A stretch of 64,000 bases of DNA from Atriophallophorus winterbourni (taxonomy: Eukaryota > Platyhelminthes > Trematoda > Plagiorchiida > Microphallidae). The translations under genes and the position numbers were made by a program. Positions within the stretch are counted from its first letter, which is position 1. Each line of letters opens with the position of its first letter. The notes under the pieces were generated by a model. That model did not search any database. It worked only from the letters and a program-made list of their open reading frames with translations, and had not been told where the DNA came from. The stretch spans positions 1-64,000 of the forward strand of contig JACCGJ010000597.1 in NCBI GenBank assembly GCA_013407085.1. Reading direction: 5' to 3'. Of the stretch, positions 20,915 to 32,264 are shown piece by piece.

Positions 20915-23900
20915 TTTAATCAACTAGAAAATGGACCGTCTTCTTCGCCCAGAACGATTCGATACTGATCCGAATTCCTGCAATGCTACTGAATCTTGGG
21001 AACACTGGTTTTTAACGTTCACGAACTTCCTCGACATAATTCAATCATTGAACCCTGATAAATTGAAAACTCTTATCCACTTCCTGTCTCCCTCCGTCTA
21101 CAAACTCATTTCTGGATACACCGATTATGAAACCGCCATATCTGCTTTGCACTCATTATACGTTCAACCTAAGAATAAAATATTTTCACGCCATTTACTT
21201 GCTACTTGTAAACAATCCCACGCTGAAAATCTCGACCAGTTCATGCAGAAGCTCCGTAATTTGGCAAAGGATTGTAATTTTAAAGCTGTTAGCGCGGGCA
21301 GAATCAAGAAGACGCTATTCGTGACGCTTTCATAAGCGGACTAATTTCCAGCTCTATTCGTCAAAGATTATTAGAACATAAATCACTTGATGTGAAATCC
21401 GCTTTTAATCAGGCGAAAGCACTTGATCTCGCTCAACAACAGGCCCTTTCATTTACCCAATCTGTTCCCAGTTCCTACGGTGCAGCCGTTGTTGAATCAA
21501 CCCATTCTACCGTTGCTCGAAATCATGATAATCCAGAGGCAACTGTGGCGGCAGCTCGTACGAATTGTTTCTTTTGTGGATACGATCGTCATCCGCGCTA
21601 TAAGTGTCCTGCGAAAGATGCTCTATGTAAGTCTTGTGGAAAAAAGGACATTTCCACAAAGTATGCCGTTCGAGTGACAAATCGAAACATGCTTCTTTTG
21701 CTACTCCTTTTCTTTCTTCTGCCATAACTACAGCTGCAGCCCCAACCAGTCTTGCCAAAGCAGTTACTCAAATAATTGTCAATGGTGTACCTCTACAAGC
21801 TTTAGTCGATACCGGAAGCTCTGAAAACTTCGTTTCTGAAACAATCGTGCAACAAAATCGCTGGCCCGTCCTCGAATCTACTAATCAAATTATATTGGCT
21901 TCTACTTCCATGCTGAGCCAAACGAAAGGCCATTGCTTTGTGTCTCTCGTACATAAAAATGACGTCTACCAAAACATAAAACTATCTATTCTTCCGAATC
22001 TATGCGCCGATGTTTTGCTAGGACACGACTTTCTTCAACGCCATCGATCAGTCGAAATACCGTTTGAAGGAATGAAACCACCATTCTCTCTCTGTAGTTT
22101 GTCGGTTGCCCTGCTACCGCCAACATCACTTTTCACTCACTTACAACGAGATTGTCGTCCTATATCTACAAAGTCAAGAAGACATAGTCACGATGATGAA
22201 CTCTTTATTCGTTCAGAAATCACGAAACTACTCAATGATGATATAATCGAACCCTCCCAATCACCTTGGCGAGCACAGGTTCTGGTGACAACGAATGAAA
22301 AACACAAAAAGCGCATGGTTGTTGACTACAGCCAGACAATCAATCGGTATACTTTATTAGATGCGTACCCTTTGCCGAGAATCGACGACTTGATTGAAAA
22401 AATTTCACAATTCGCGGTCTTCAGTGCACTTGATTTACAAAGTGCATATCACCAGGTTCCAATAAAGCGAAATGACCGACTCTATACGGCGTTTGAGGCT
22501 TGTGGCAATTTGTATCAATTCCGGCGTATCCCTTTCGGGGTAACCAACGGGGTTGCCTGTTTTCAACGTGCCATGGATGAATTAATTCGTGACGAATCTT
22601 TTCAAGGAACGTTCGTTTACGTTGATAACATTACTATATGTGGGCGAGACGAAAAGGAGCACGAAGTCAACCTCAACAAATTTCTACAAGTCGTTGAAAA
22701 ATACGGTCTGACTCTAAATCGCACCAAATGTATTTTCTCGGTCAGGCAAATCAAGTTGTTGGGCTATGAAGTATCTGCTGGTAATGTCAAACCAGACCCA
22801 GATCGCTTCGAAGCTCTACTGAAACTTCCGCCGCCATGTGATCTGAAAGCACAACAGAGGATTATTGGAATGTTCGCATATTACTCACAGTGGTTTTCTA
22901 GATTTTCTGATAAGATACATCCACTAGTTCAGAACAAATCTTTTCCACTTTCAGGCGAAGCCTTAGCATCGTATGAAACCTTAAAGGCCGAACTGGTCCA
23001 AGCATCACTTTTCTCGATTGACTCCAACGTGCCCCTGGTAGTTGAAACCGATGCTTCCGACGTAGCAATCTCTGCTACACTCAATCAAAGCGGACGACCG
23101 GTTGCATTTTTTCTCGAACTTTATCCCCCAGCGAACGCAATCATCCAGCTGTTGAGAAAGAAGCTTGCGCCATTGTCGAAGCGATACGTAAATGGAAACA
23201 TTATCTTCTCGGTTATCATTTTAAACTGATTACTGATCAAAGATCAGTTGCTTTCATGTTCGATAATAAAGTGGCCAGCAGAATCAAAAATGATAAAATC
23301 CAGTGTTGGCGTATTGAACTTTCGCAATACTCGTATGACATAATATACCGACCAGGTGCTGAAAATATCGTGGCCGATACTTTATCTCGTGCTTTCTGTG
23401 CGAATGTTCACTCATTATCCGAATTAAGGACAATTCATTGCTGTTTGTGCCACCCCGGAATTACTCGAACATTCCATTTTATCCGTTCGAAAAATTTGCC
23501 TTTTTCTCTCGAGGATGTAAAAACAGTTATTCGACAGTGCGCTGTTTGCTCACAATTAAAACCCAAGTTTTTCCATCCATACAATGAACCTCTAATCAAA
23601 GCAACCCATCCATTCGAACGTTTGAGCATGGATTTTAAAGGACCGATCCCTTCTACAACCAAAAATCGTTATTTATTAACAATTGTTGGTGAATTTTCTC
23701 GTTTTCCGTTCGTTTTTCCATGTCCGATATCTCCAGCTCTACTGTTATTTCCCAACTAATTGAACTTTTTTCTGTATTCGGTATGCCATCTTATGTGCAC
23801 TCTGATCGTGGTTCATCGTTCATGTCTACAGAACTCAAATCCTTTCTGCATTCTCGAGGCATAGCGACGAGTCGAACTACATCATACAACCCTCAGGGTA

Positions 23901-24457
23901 ATGGGCAAGTGGAGCGCTTGAATAGTACCCTGTGGAAAACAACATCTTTGTGTTTGCGAGAAAGGAGCTTATCTGTAGAACATTGGGAATATGTGCTTCC
24001 TGATGCATTGCACGCAATCCGATCACTTCTGTGCACTGCCACCAATGAAACACCTCACGAGCGCATGTTTAAACACAATCGCAAGTCCCCTGTCGGCACT
24101 ACTCTTCCTCATTGGCTCATGGAGCCTGGACCAATACTGTACCGAAGAAATACGCGTACATCAAAGTATGAACCGATCGCAGAAGAAGTTGAACTGTTAG
24201 AAAGTAATCCCCAGTACGCCCACATTCGTTTGTCTGACGGTCGTGAGGAGACGGTGTCACTTCGTCATCTTAGTCCAATGAATGAGACACCTCACTCATT
24301 AGAAGTTACATCCCACAATCACACTACATCGAACGAACCGGTCGAGAATTCAGACACGACACCGAGATGTAACGTGGATCAATTGATATCCCAGCAACAA
24401 AGAGTTAGACCATATAATCTTCGAACGCCAGAGGTTTGACGGCAGGGGAGAATGTCA
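20915..24457 (+). mobile_element. Ty3/gypsy LTR retrotransposon, plus-strand arm of the palindrome
   Basis: Mirror copy of 17310-20852; every paired position sums to 41767. Gag starts at ATG 20931, is broken at about 21300 by a 1-bp deletion absent from the other arm, and resumes 21392-21727 with two zinc knuckles. Protease plus RT run uninterrupted 21634-23229 (DTGSS, YVDN at 22618-22629). The RNase H end/HHCC finger is 23256-23759, integrase 23720-24439. The RT/RNase H frameshift is shared with the minus arm, so it predates the duplication. The purine tract GGCAGGGGAGAATG precedes the LTR. Confidence 0.93.
21640..21646 (+). promoter_or_regulatory. Candidate -1 ribosomal frameshift heptamer A AAA AAG
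   Basis: In the gag frame the codons are GGA AAA AAG, so the heptamer sits in the classical X XXY YYZ phase. The -1 frame is the protease/RT frame, open across this point. The zero frame stops 80 bases later. The same heptamer occupies 20127-20121 on the minus arm. A shared deletion mutation is the alternative. Confidence 0.55.
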
Positions 24458-24713
24458 TGTTGTATACGTAAACTTTGATCATAACTGTCACATGTCTCAT
24501 CTATTGCACTCTTCTTTTGCAACTTTGTATACTGGAATTTTCTAGTTGATTAAATTGTTGTAGAACAGAATGAATGAGCAGCCACACGGTTAGAAGACAA
24601 CGCCTGATTGTAAGGTTTTAATCAACTAGAAAATTCCAGTATACAAAGCTGCAAAAGAAGAGTGCAATAGATGAGACATGTGACAGTTATGATCAAAGTG
24701 TACGTATACAACA
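24458..24713. repeat. Inverted LTR-LTR junction at the right end
   Basis: The first 97 bp of the LTR in plus orientation (24458-24554), the same 62-bp loop again (24555-24616), then the complementary 97 bp (24617-24713). The complete reverse LTR is 24556-24713 (158 bp, TGTTGT...ACAACA ends). This mini-palindrome repeats the design of the central junction. Confidence 0.85.
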
Positions 24714-24718
24714 TGTCA

Positions 24719-24833
24719 ACTTTGCTTGTGATTTCACACACATACATACTTAGCTCACGCAGGTGAAGGCTTTGGTTGTTAAACTAGCTGCAGTTCAGGT
24801 GAACGCGGGTTGGGGTACAAGAGATCAGAATTA
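24719..24833 (+). repeat. Right copy of the 115-bp direct repeat
   Basis: See 17057-17171. It begins with the tail of a SINE-like repeat and ends GAGATCAGAAT, after which the sequence (TAGCAATGG) differs from the left copy. Confidence 0.85.
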
Positions 24834-25129
24834 GCAATGGCTTTTAACCCTTAGATATGGCTCGAAATACTGTTCTGGTAGTCTAGTTGTACACATCTTG
24901 GAGTGTATGATTAATTTTTTATGTGTCAAGTGAACTGACGAAAAAATTTGCTATGATGTGTGACAGAGAAAACTGCAAAAAATAGTCCTGTTGGTGTCAC
25001 TCTACGCGTTCACAACACCTGGTAGAACGGGCAGTAGTCACCGCATTCCAGTTTGTTTGTGATTACTCTTCTATAGATTCCGTAGCTGTTCAAGCCCTGC
25101 ATTTCCCGTCTTTTGGACACATCGCTGGT

Positions 25130-25855
25130 AACTGCCTATAAATGAGGACAAGACAGTCGTAATGCGCATATACTCCGATGACACTGCTGGTGAATACTTT
25201 CTGGGAAGTAAGCCTATTAGAGCAGTGACGGTTGAAAAGGACTTGGGGGTTCTGGTTATGGATTCCTTGAAGTCTATGGCTGTTACTTGTCGGAGAATAG
25301 GAAGCGCTACCAGGATGCTCTGGGCGATTCGGCGTTCATTTGCGACTATTACCCCACAAATGTTCCAGACACTTTTCTCTGCGTATTTTCGTCTTCTGTT
25401 GGAATATGGGCTACCTGTTGCATTTCCTCAGTCTAGAGGCGAATGCAACTCCTTGGAGAGGGTACAAAGGAGGGGGGCTCAGATTGTTCGTGGAATGCGC
25501 CAACTCGCGTAAGAGGATAGAAGGAGCTTACTGAAACTTTACCCCCTTGAACTTCAAAGGGAAAGATTTGACCTGCTACTGAAACACCGTATTCTTTTCG
25601 GTCAATATGGAGACGAGTTCCTCCGGAACTTCCGATTAGTAGGTGGGTCGAGGACTCGTGTGCATGGGCTTAAGTTGCAGAAGCCTAGAAGGCTAAAGCT
25701 GAGTAATGCGAGCACGCTATCTACGCGGGTGGCGAACACTTGGAACTCTCTACCGAAAGGGCTCCTGTCTCTACCATCAGGAGAGCTATTCAAAAGCGCG
25801 TTGGATCAGCATTTGTTGATACGGATGGACCCGATGTTCGGAGTGATATAATGGT
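25130..25855 (+). mobile_element. CR1/Jockey-like LINE, 3' end of ORF2
   Basis: 25162-25512 and, after a frame change, 25660-25851 encode the region after the RT active site: KDLGVLVMD, ERVQRRGAQIVRG and, near the end, NTWNSLPKGLLSLPS and LFKSALDQHL. These are hallmarks of the C-terminal part of CR1/Jockey-type polyproteins. It is 5' truncated before the FADD box. Confidence 0.82.
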
Positions 25856-26229
25856 GTTCATCTACTCTCAGGGCTTGCTTTGTCAGTAGACGTCACCCAT
25901 GTTTATTGCTGTGATGAAGCTTAAACGGGATTTTATTTCTTCTGATTTCGATTCAGAAGAATAGGAAGAAGTCTCTTTCATGGATTACTTCAACGAACCC
26001 TGTCCTAAGAGCCGCTGGATTACTGATCTAGGCTTGTTCTACCAACTAGTCGTAGTTATTATTATTATATTTGCACAATCTGATACAGATATAGTGCCGT
26101 TCAACATAAACAATGAGATGTACAATGCGAGAAGGGGGGTACAAAGCGTTGTCATCGGCATCGTTGAACGTAGGCATGATACTACCCGGTTGCCTACACC
26201 AAAGTAGGGAACTCGTCGTAGCCAATTCA

Positions 26230-28691
26230 TGGGATTTCTTAATGATTGACCAGATCAATTTGGCATGGACCACGTTTTTAACTCAGTGGCACGCGCTGCT
26301 ACGTCTTGCGAGCCACGAAAAGCCCCTCCGTCGGAAGAACCCCAGGTCATTCCTTCGCAGCCGAACACGCAAAGCCATAGCACAGTGAAACGCGGCGTGG
26401 CGGTGTTACCAGACAGGACGAAATAGAACTGACTGGGACATTTATAAGTCATTGCGCAACCGTTGCACATCTCTCAGCCGCCAGGACAAATGCCAGTATG
26501 AAATGCACATCTGTAACAAGTTCTTGGATAACCCAAAAAGCTTGTTCCAATTTGTGAATCAAAGACGGGTAGTTAAAGTTGGAATTCCATCCCTAGTCAG
26601 CGCAAACGGTCTCACCTCAACAGCCTCGGAAGCTGCAAACCTGTTGTCTGAACACTACGCCCTAACCCTATTTATTCTACAAACTCCTCCCATTTTTCTT
26701 CTCCCTCACATGACGTACAGGAAATGCCAGAAATAATGTTTACCCCTGATGCGGTCCACAAGAAGATTTCATGTCTACGGCAATACTCTTCACCAGGACT
26801 CGACGGCATCCACCCTAGGATCCTGAAAGTAGCCGCATTGCACATATCTAATCTACTTGCCACGTATTTCCAACGTTGTATGGACTCCGCCACTGTCCCC
26901 CAAGCTTGGAAAGAAGGTGTTATCACGCCTATCTTTAAAGGCGGTATCCGGTCGGAACCCGCAAATTATCGCCCCATTGTGCTGTTGTCAGTCATTTCTA
27001 AAGTCATGGAGAGCATAATCTCTGACCACCTTGTTTCACATCTGGAAACAAATCGACTTTTAATCACACAACAACACGGCTTTCGCGCCAACCGTTCATG
27101 CACTTCCAACTTGCTTCTCGCACGGGATGCCTGGACGAAATCTGTGGACGAAGGCATTGGTGTCGATGCAGTATTTCTGGATTTCTCCAAGGCATTCGAC
27201 CGCGTCGACCACGACATTCTTTTACTTAAACTCGCTGCCTGCGGCGTTGGGTCATCCTTATTGTCCTGGATGAAGTACTTTCTTCGCGACCGCTCCCTCT
27301 GTGTTCGTGTGCGTGACTGCTATTCTGCCCGCTTCCCAATCAAGTGCGGTCTGCCACAAGGCTCCGTTCTTGGTCCCCGACTCTTCATCATTTTCATCAA
27401 TGATATTGGCCAAAACATTGAATCGCCGTTCCTCCTATTTGCGGACGATGTCAAAATCTGGCGCTCACTCAAATCGCCAAGGGATTCACACGTCCTACAA
27501 GATGACTTAGATCGTTTACACAGCTGGTCTTTAAGGAATCATCTCCCATTTAACACCTCCAAGTATAGCGTTCTCCCCATCCGACACTCAGATACGGTCG
27601 CTTACAGTTTGGGCTCAACAGTACTTCAGAGTGTTCGACAAGAAAAGGATCTCGGTATCATCATCCAGCACGATCTCGGTTGCACTACGCAATGCGAACG
27701 AGCCGCAGCAGTAGCAAATCGCAACACTGGCTTACTTCGCCGCGCTTTAGGCAGGTTTGACCGGTTTCTCTTCCCGACACTGCTGAATGTCTACATCCGT
27801 CCTCACTTGGAATACGCAGTACAGGCTTGGCAGCCTTGGCTATGCAAAGACGTGTCCCTTCTCGAAAAAGCCCAGAGACGTGCGACAAAGCTTGTCCGTG
27901 GTATGCACATGTCTTACGAGGAAAGGTTACGCAGTTTAGATATATTCTCCGTTACCTACCGTCTTCACCGCGGTGACATGTTACTTACCCACCGGATCTT
28001 GACTGACCCCTCCCATCCATGCAACTCCCTATTCGTTCCCTCTCCAAGCACTAACCTCCGAGGACATGAGCTCAAACTGTTACATCAACAGAGCAGGCTT
28101 GAATGTCGACACAGCTTTTTCTCTGTGAGAGTATGCAGTCAGTGGAACACTCTTCCAGGCACGCTTTTTGAGGTCGCTTCTCTCGGTTCATTCAAAGGTC
28201 TCCTCGATTCTCACCTCCATGAAATCTCCCACTCCCAAGATACAAGTACCCCGTAAACACTATTTTAATTTTTTTACAAACCCTACCGCATTTTCCCCCC
28301 AAAACTCACTAGCTCGTGGCAACGTTTCATTGCTCTTCCAGATCCCAGTATCGGAAGTCCGTATACACGCAGTTTCAACTGACCCTGTTCCGGAGGATGT
28401 GGTGGGTAGCTGTGTCCCGGGTTGACGCCCTACCTGTCCAAATGCCACAAAAATCCATTGATGGTGCAGGCTAAACACGAATGAGGCCCGCTATAAGGCC
28501 TTGGAAACTCAAACATTTCTCTCTTTGCTTTTTCGACCCACCGCTCTATCTATCCTGCGGTTTGTACAAGATCTTAGCTTTTTTATACCGTAATACACTA
28601 TTGAACTATTGAAGAAAAACATTTACACGTTTTATAAGGATAAAACCAAGGTCATTACGTAACCTTCAAGTTCAAGTTCAAGTTCAAGTTG
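26230..28691 (+). mobile_element. CR1-like LINE, 5'-truncated, with 3' microsatellite tail
   Basis: 26230-26720 is the endonuclease-to-RT linker with stops and one frameshift. The RT ORF follows, then a 3' UTR. The copy ends in AAGTTC repeats (about 28664-28691), a tandem short-repeat 3' end as CR1 elements often show. No endonuclease domain is present. Confidence 0.8.
26724..28256 (+). CDS. LINE reverse transcriptase, uninterrupted 510-codon frame
   Basis: It contains the RT motifs in order: [57 protein letters not shown] (catalytic YxDD equivalent), KDLGIIIQ and the C-terminal WNTLP box. The frame is open from the start of the RT domain to a normal LINE C-terminus, unlike every other LINE in the window, so this copy is young. 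It lacks endonuclease and the true N-terminus (lost through a frameshift near 26720), so it cannot move on its own. The ATG at 26724 lies inside the polyprotein and is not a natural start. Confidence 0.85.
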   Translation: MPEIMFTPDAVHKKISCLRQYSSPGLDGIHPRILKVAALHISNLLATYFQRCMDSATVPQAWKEGVITPIFKGGIRSEPANYRPIVLLSVISKVMESIISDHLVSHLETNRLLITQQHGFRANRSCTSNLLLARDAWTKSVDEGIGVDAVFLDFSKAFDRVDHDILLLKLAACGVGSSLLSWMKYFLRDRSLCVRVRDCYSARFPIKCGLPQGSVLGPRLFIIFINDIGQNIESPFLLFADDVKIWRSLKSPRDSHVLQDDLDRLHSWSLRNHLPFNTSKYSVLPIRHSDTVAYSLGSTVLQSVRQEKDLGIIIQHDLGCTTQCERAAAVANRNTGLLRRALGRFDRFLFPTLLNVYIRPHLEYAVQAWQPWLCKDVSLLEKAQRRATKLVRGMHMSYEERLRSLDIFSVTYRLHRGDMLLTHRILTDPSHPCNSLFVPSPSTNLRGHELKLLHQQSRLECRHSFFSVRVCSQWNTLPGTLFEVASLGSFKGLLDSHLHEISHSQDTSTP

Positions 28692-28911
28692 CACAGGGCT
28701 GAAGGTGGCTAAAAGCCAATCACGCACCCAGATTTCCTTCGACGGTTTGCCGTTGAGCACTAGGCACTTCGATATCGAGCATACAGTTCGTACTTTTCAC
28801 ACGTTCTTGTTTCCGAATATCTGGAAAGTAAGGTAGGGTTTCTCTTCACCAGCACGGTGAGAGGTCAGCTATTCAGGAAGCAATGCATAATATGCGTGAA
28901 CAATGTGTGAT

Positions 28912-29009
28912 ATATGAAATCACTAGCCTAGTCGAGGTAAAGTGAAACACAGTCATAGACTGCATGTGGGCTAATTTGCTGTCAGGTTGTCCAGGCCTAG
29001 ACATATATG
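28912..29009 (-). repeat. SINE-like repeat, right module
   Basis: Diverged reverse copy (GAAATCACTAGCCTAGTCGA ... GTCCAGGCCTAGACATATA) immediately beside the 3' end of the next LINE. Confidence 0.7.
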
Positions 29010-29029
29010 ATAAAAATGTAAAAATACGT

Positions 29030-31700
29030 TTTTTTGTTTTTTTAAAGTTTTTTATTAGACAATGTGCGGAAATATGATAGACCATTTAACGTCTAATTCC
29101 CTTTCAAAGCTCAACACATTTGGGAGGCTTACTATGCAATCTGGGAGCTTGTTCCAGAAGTTGACCACACTGTTGCTGAAAAAGTGCTCACGTGCTAGCA
29201 ACCTGGGCCTACTCTTAGGAAGTTTCATAGAATTACCCTTTGTAGCTGCTTTAGGAGCAAGTTTAAGGATTTTAGTAATATTATCACCCGTAAGACCCTT
29301 TAGAATCTTGAAGGCTTCTATTAGGTCACCTCGCAGCCGCCGTCTCTTTAGTGAGAACAAACCGAGGTCCTTGAGTCTAGCCTCATAGGTTTTACCTGTC
29401 TGACCCTCAACCATCCTAGTCGCAAGGCGCTGGACCCTTTCGAGACATGCTATATCCTTTTCAAGTACGGTGCCCAGGATTGAACGCAGTATCCAAGTGA
29501 GGCCGCACGACTACTTTGTATAAGGGAATGAAGATTGAAGGTTTTCGGCAAGATAACGCTGAGCGAAGTCTGAACAATTCTCTGCGAGCCTTGTTTGCAG
29601 CTTCGGCAAATTGAGTAGCCCATTTAAAATCGCCTGTTATAGTAATGCCAAGATCCTTCACTTTCTGATCAGCCGCTATTCTGATAGTTCCCTTCACCAA
29701 CTTCTAGTTGGGTTGTCGCTAAATCAGTCGTCAGAAGACAGCTCTTCCCCAAGTTTAGTGGCAAGTCCCAGGTCTTTGTCCACTCGATTACTTTTTCTAA
29801 ATCAGAGATAAGCGTATCTCTACTGTCGGTTCCTAGGATCTTAACATCATCAGCAAACAGAAAGCAGCGTGAAATCAAGCACGCTGCCAGGTCATTTACG
29901 AAAATAAGAAAACGTAATGGACCAAGCACCGAGCCTTGAGGCACTCCACTGAGAATCAGTGATTCCTCCGAGCAAAAACCTGCAATTCTAACATAGTTAG
30001 TGCGATTAGTTAAGGAGCTGTCTAACCATCGATGCAGGTCACCTGTGACGCCACACATACTTAGTCTGTGCGGAAGGTACCTATGGTTCACTGAGTCAAA
30101 TTCCTTTTGGAATTCAAGATAGCAGACTTCGACTCCCTTCATCGAAGCATAATGTCACTTCGTCAAGAAAGCTTAGAAGATTGGTTAGGCAGGACCTTCC
30201 TTTCCAGAATCCGTGCTGGGCATCGGATAGTAAGGAATTGGCTACCAAATGTTTACATACCTGGTGCCGAATGGTTTTTTCCAAGCACTTGCAAAGAATG
30301 CTTGTCAGGCTTACTGGCCTGTAGTTGCGTACATCCGAAATGGGACCCTTTTTGTATATGGCTATTACCGCCGCTCGTTTCCAATCATCCGGTAGTATAC
30401 CCTGGAGTAAGGTAGCTTCGAAAAGATTTCTGATTGCAAGGCTAACTATATTCGCGAGCGGTTGAAGAATAGCCGGATGTATACCGTCGGGGCCAGCTGA
30501 CTTAGTTTTGTCCAGCTGCGACAGAACTGTGGTGACCATTTCCTGATTAACCTCCACCGAGCTAAAGGGAGGTGCTCTGCACTCGTGAGTTTCTAAACAG
30601 TTACCTGAATCGCGCCGATAAACACTGCAGAAGAATGAATGCAACGCATCGGCTTTTTCCGGTGCAGTCAAGGCCGTATTGCCATCGTCCAGCACTAACG
30701 TACCTATTTCTTCTCTTAATGATCGCTTGGACTGAACATAGCCATAAAAAGCTTTCAAGTTAATCTTTGCTTTTTTGGCAAGTCGGGATTCGAAGTCCCT
30801 TTTAGCTTTCCTTTGCAGCGCAACAGCTGAATTTCTGGTCTGTATGTACTGCAGTCTAGATCTGTGAGTTCCACAGAATTTGTAAGCCCTCCAGCTACGG
30901 TCACGACATCTAATAGCCTTGCGAATAGACGCGCTCCACCAGGGTGGTTTTCCTCGCGTTCTCACTGGTTGTAGAGGAGCAAAATTATCCTGTAGTTGTA
31001 AAAGGTGTCCTTTTATAATATTCCACCTGATTTCTACACTAGGTTCTAATTCGTCTGGTTCCCAACTTAGATTCATTGCTTTAGTTTGTAGTTGGACGAT
31101 GTCCAATCGACCAAAGTTGCGGGACATCTTTACTTGGGGACTAGGATGCACTTAAGTCCAGTCAAGAAGAATTACAGCGTGGTCGGTCTTGCCTAGTGGT
31201 GGAAGGTTTTTGATTCCATAAATATCTCTTTCATGAGACGATAGAACCAAATCTAAAGTTGACGGAGTATGTCCTGTCCTAAACCTTGTATGTTCCCTGA
31301 CATGTTGATAAAAGGCCCCGAATTGAAACAAGTCAAGATATTGCGACTCAACTGACTCTGGTGAAGAAATTTCAGTACGCCAATCAATGCCACGGAGGAT
31401 TGAAGTCTCCAACAATTAGTAATGCGTTGCATTGCCCTTTTAGTACTTCCAATGTGTCCATTAGTAATTGGTCGTCTAATTATGAAGCAGTCGGGCTTCT
31501 ATAAGCACATGCAAGTGCCAGTCTTCTCCTAGCGACAGTAAGAAATACCGATGTTAGTTGGATTGAGTGAGAAGCAATCTTTATCGATGTCTCACTTTGG
31601 GGGAGATCTTCGTTTATCATAATTGCGACTCCCCCTCCCGTAGCACCAGTATCCCTATACTGACGATAGATGGCATACTTAGTTGTGTGAGGCACTCCAG
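29030..31700 (-). mobile_element. CR1-like LINE, nearly full ORF2 with frame breaks
   Basis: On the minus strand: endonuclease N-terminal part (31695-31480, GATGGGVAIMI, ACAYRSP), endonuclease C-terminal part (31415-31152, TPSTLDLVLSS and a KTDHAVI box), linker and RT start (31151-30114, SAGPDGIHPAIL, VRNYRPVSLT, QHGFWKGRSC), RT core (30142-29669, [18 protein letters not shown]), thumb (29700-29461) and C-terminal region (29414-29055, FWNKLPDCIVSLP). At least four frame changes make it inactive. The order of domains is intact, so both RT and apurinic-type endonuclease can be assigned. Confidence 0.88.
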
Positions 31701-31959
31701 TTCCATTTGCCTTGATGGTCGGTTTGAGTCACTGCAAAATGTGCATATCACTTCTAGTAATATTTTTAACAATTTTGTTAGCATGAAAGCGCTCTAAAAG
31801 TGAGAATAAAAAATCTCTCGAAAACTATTACTGAGGAAAAATTCGATAGAGTTTTGCGTAAACGATGGATTTTATATCGAAGAAGATGAAGGACAAAGGT
31901 TTATTAGAAAATTTTCGTAATATCAGCTTCAGATCAGTGTTTGCAAGACAAAACAAGCA

Positions 31960-31965
31960 CCGTAC
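31960..31965 (+). repeat. Target-site duplication CCGTAC, left
   Basis: CCGTAC abuts the 5' LTR and is repeated at 36709-36714 after the 3' LTR. Confidence 0.8.
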
Positions 31966-32264
31966 TATAGTGTTTTCCATTTGCATAACTTTTACTGCGT
32001 TCGTTTCACTGCTTATGCCGACTAGCGGTTTATGTACATATTAAGCGCGCGGTTTTTGGATTACACGTGGCGTGACGCAGATCTTGTTCTGTTTTGAGAC
32101 TAGCTCCATCCACTGTCGTGATTGTTCTGGAGTTCATGTGTTCTGTGGTTGCGTGATTTAAATTACATCGGAATAGCATTGTGTTTCGACGATAAACTGT
32201 TAGTGGTAACACTCCTAGTTGCCCAGTCTTATTTATCACTTTATGTTGACTAGGTGTACCACTA
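31966..32264 (+). repeat. 5' LTR (299 bp) of CsRn1-like element
   Basis: It starts TATAGTGTTTTCC and ends GTACCACTA, with inverted ends TAGTG/CACTA. It differs from the 3' LTR at roughly ten positions by eye. A possible primer-binding site TGGTAAGCCCG begins at 32269; I cannot assign the tRNA. Confidence 0.88.
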
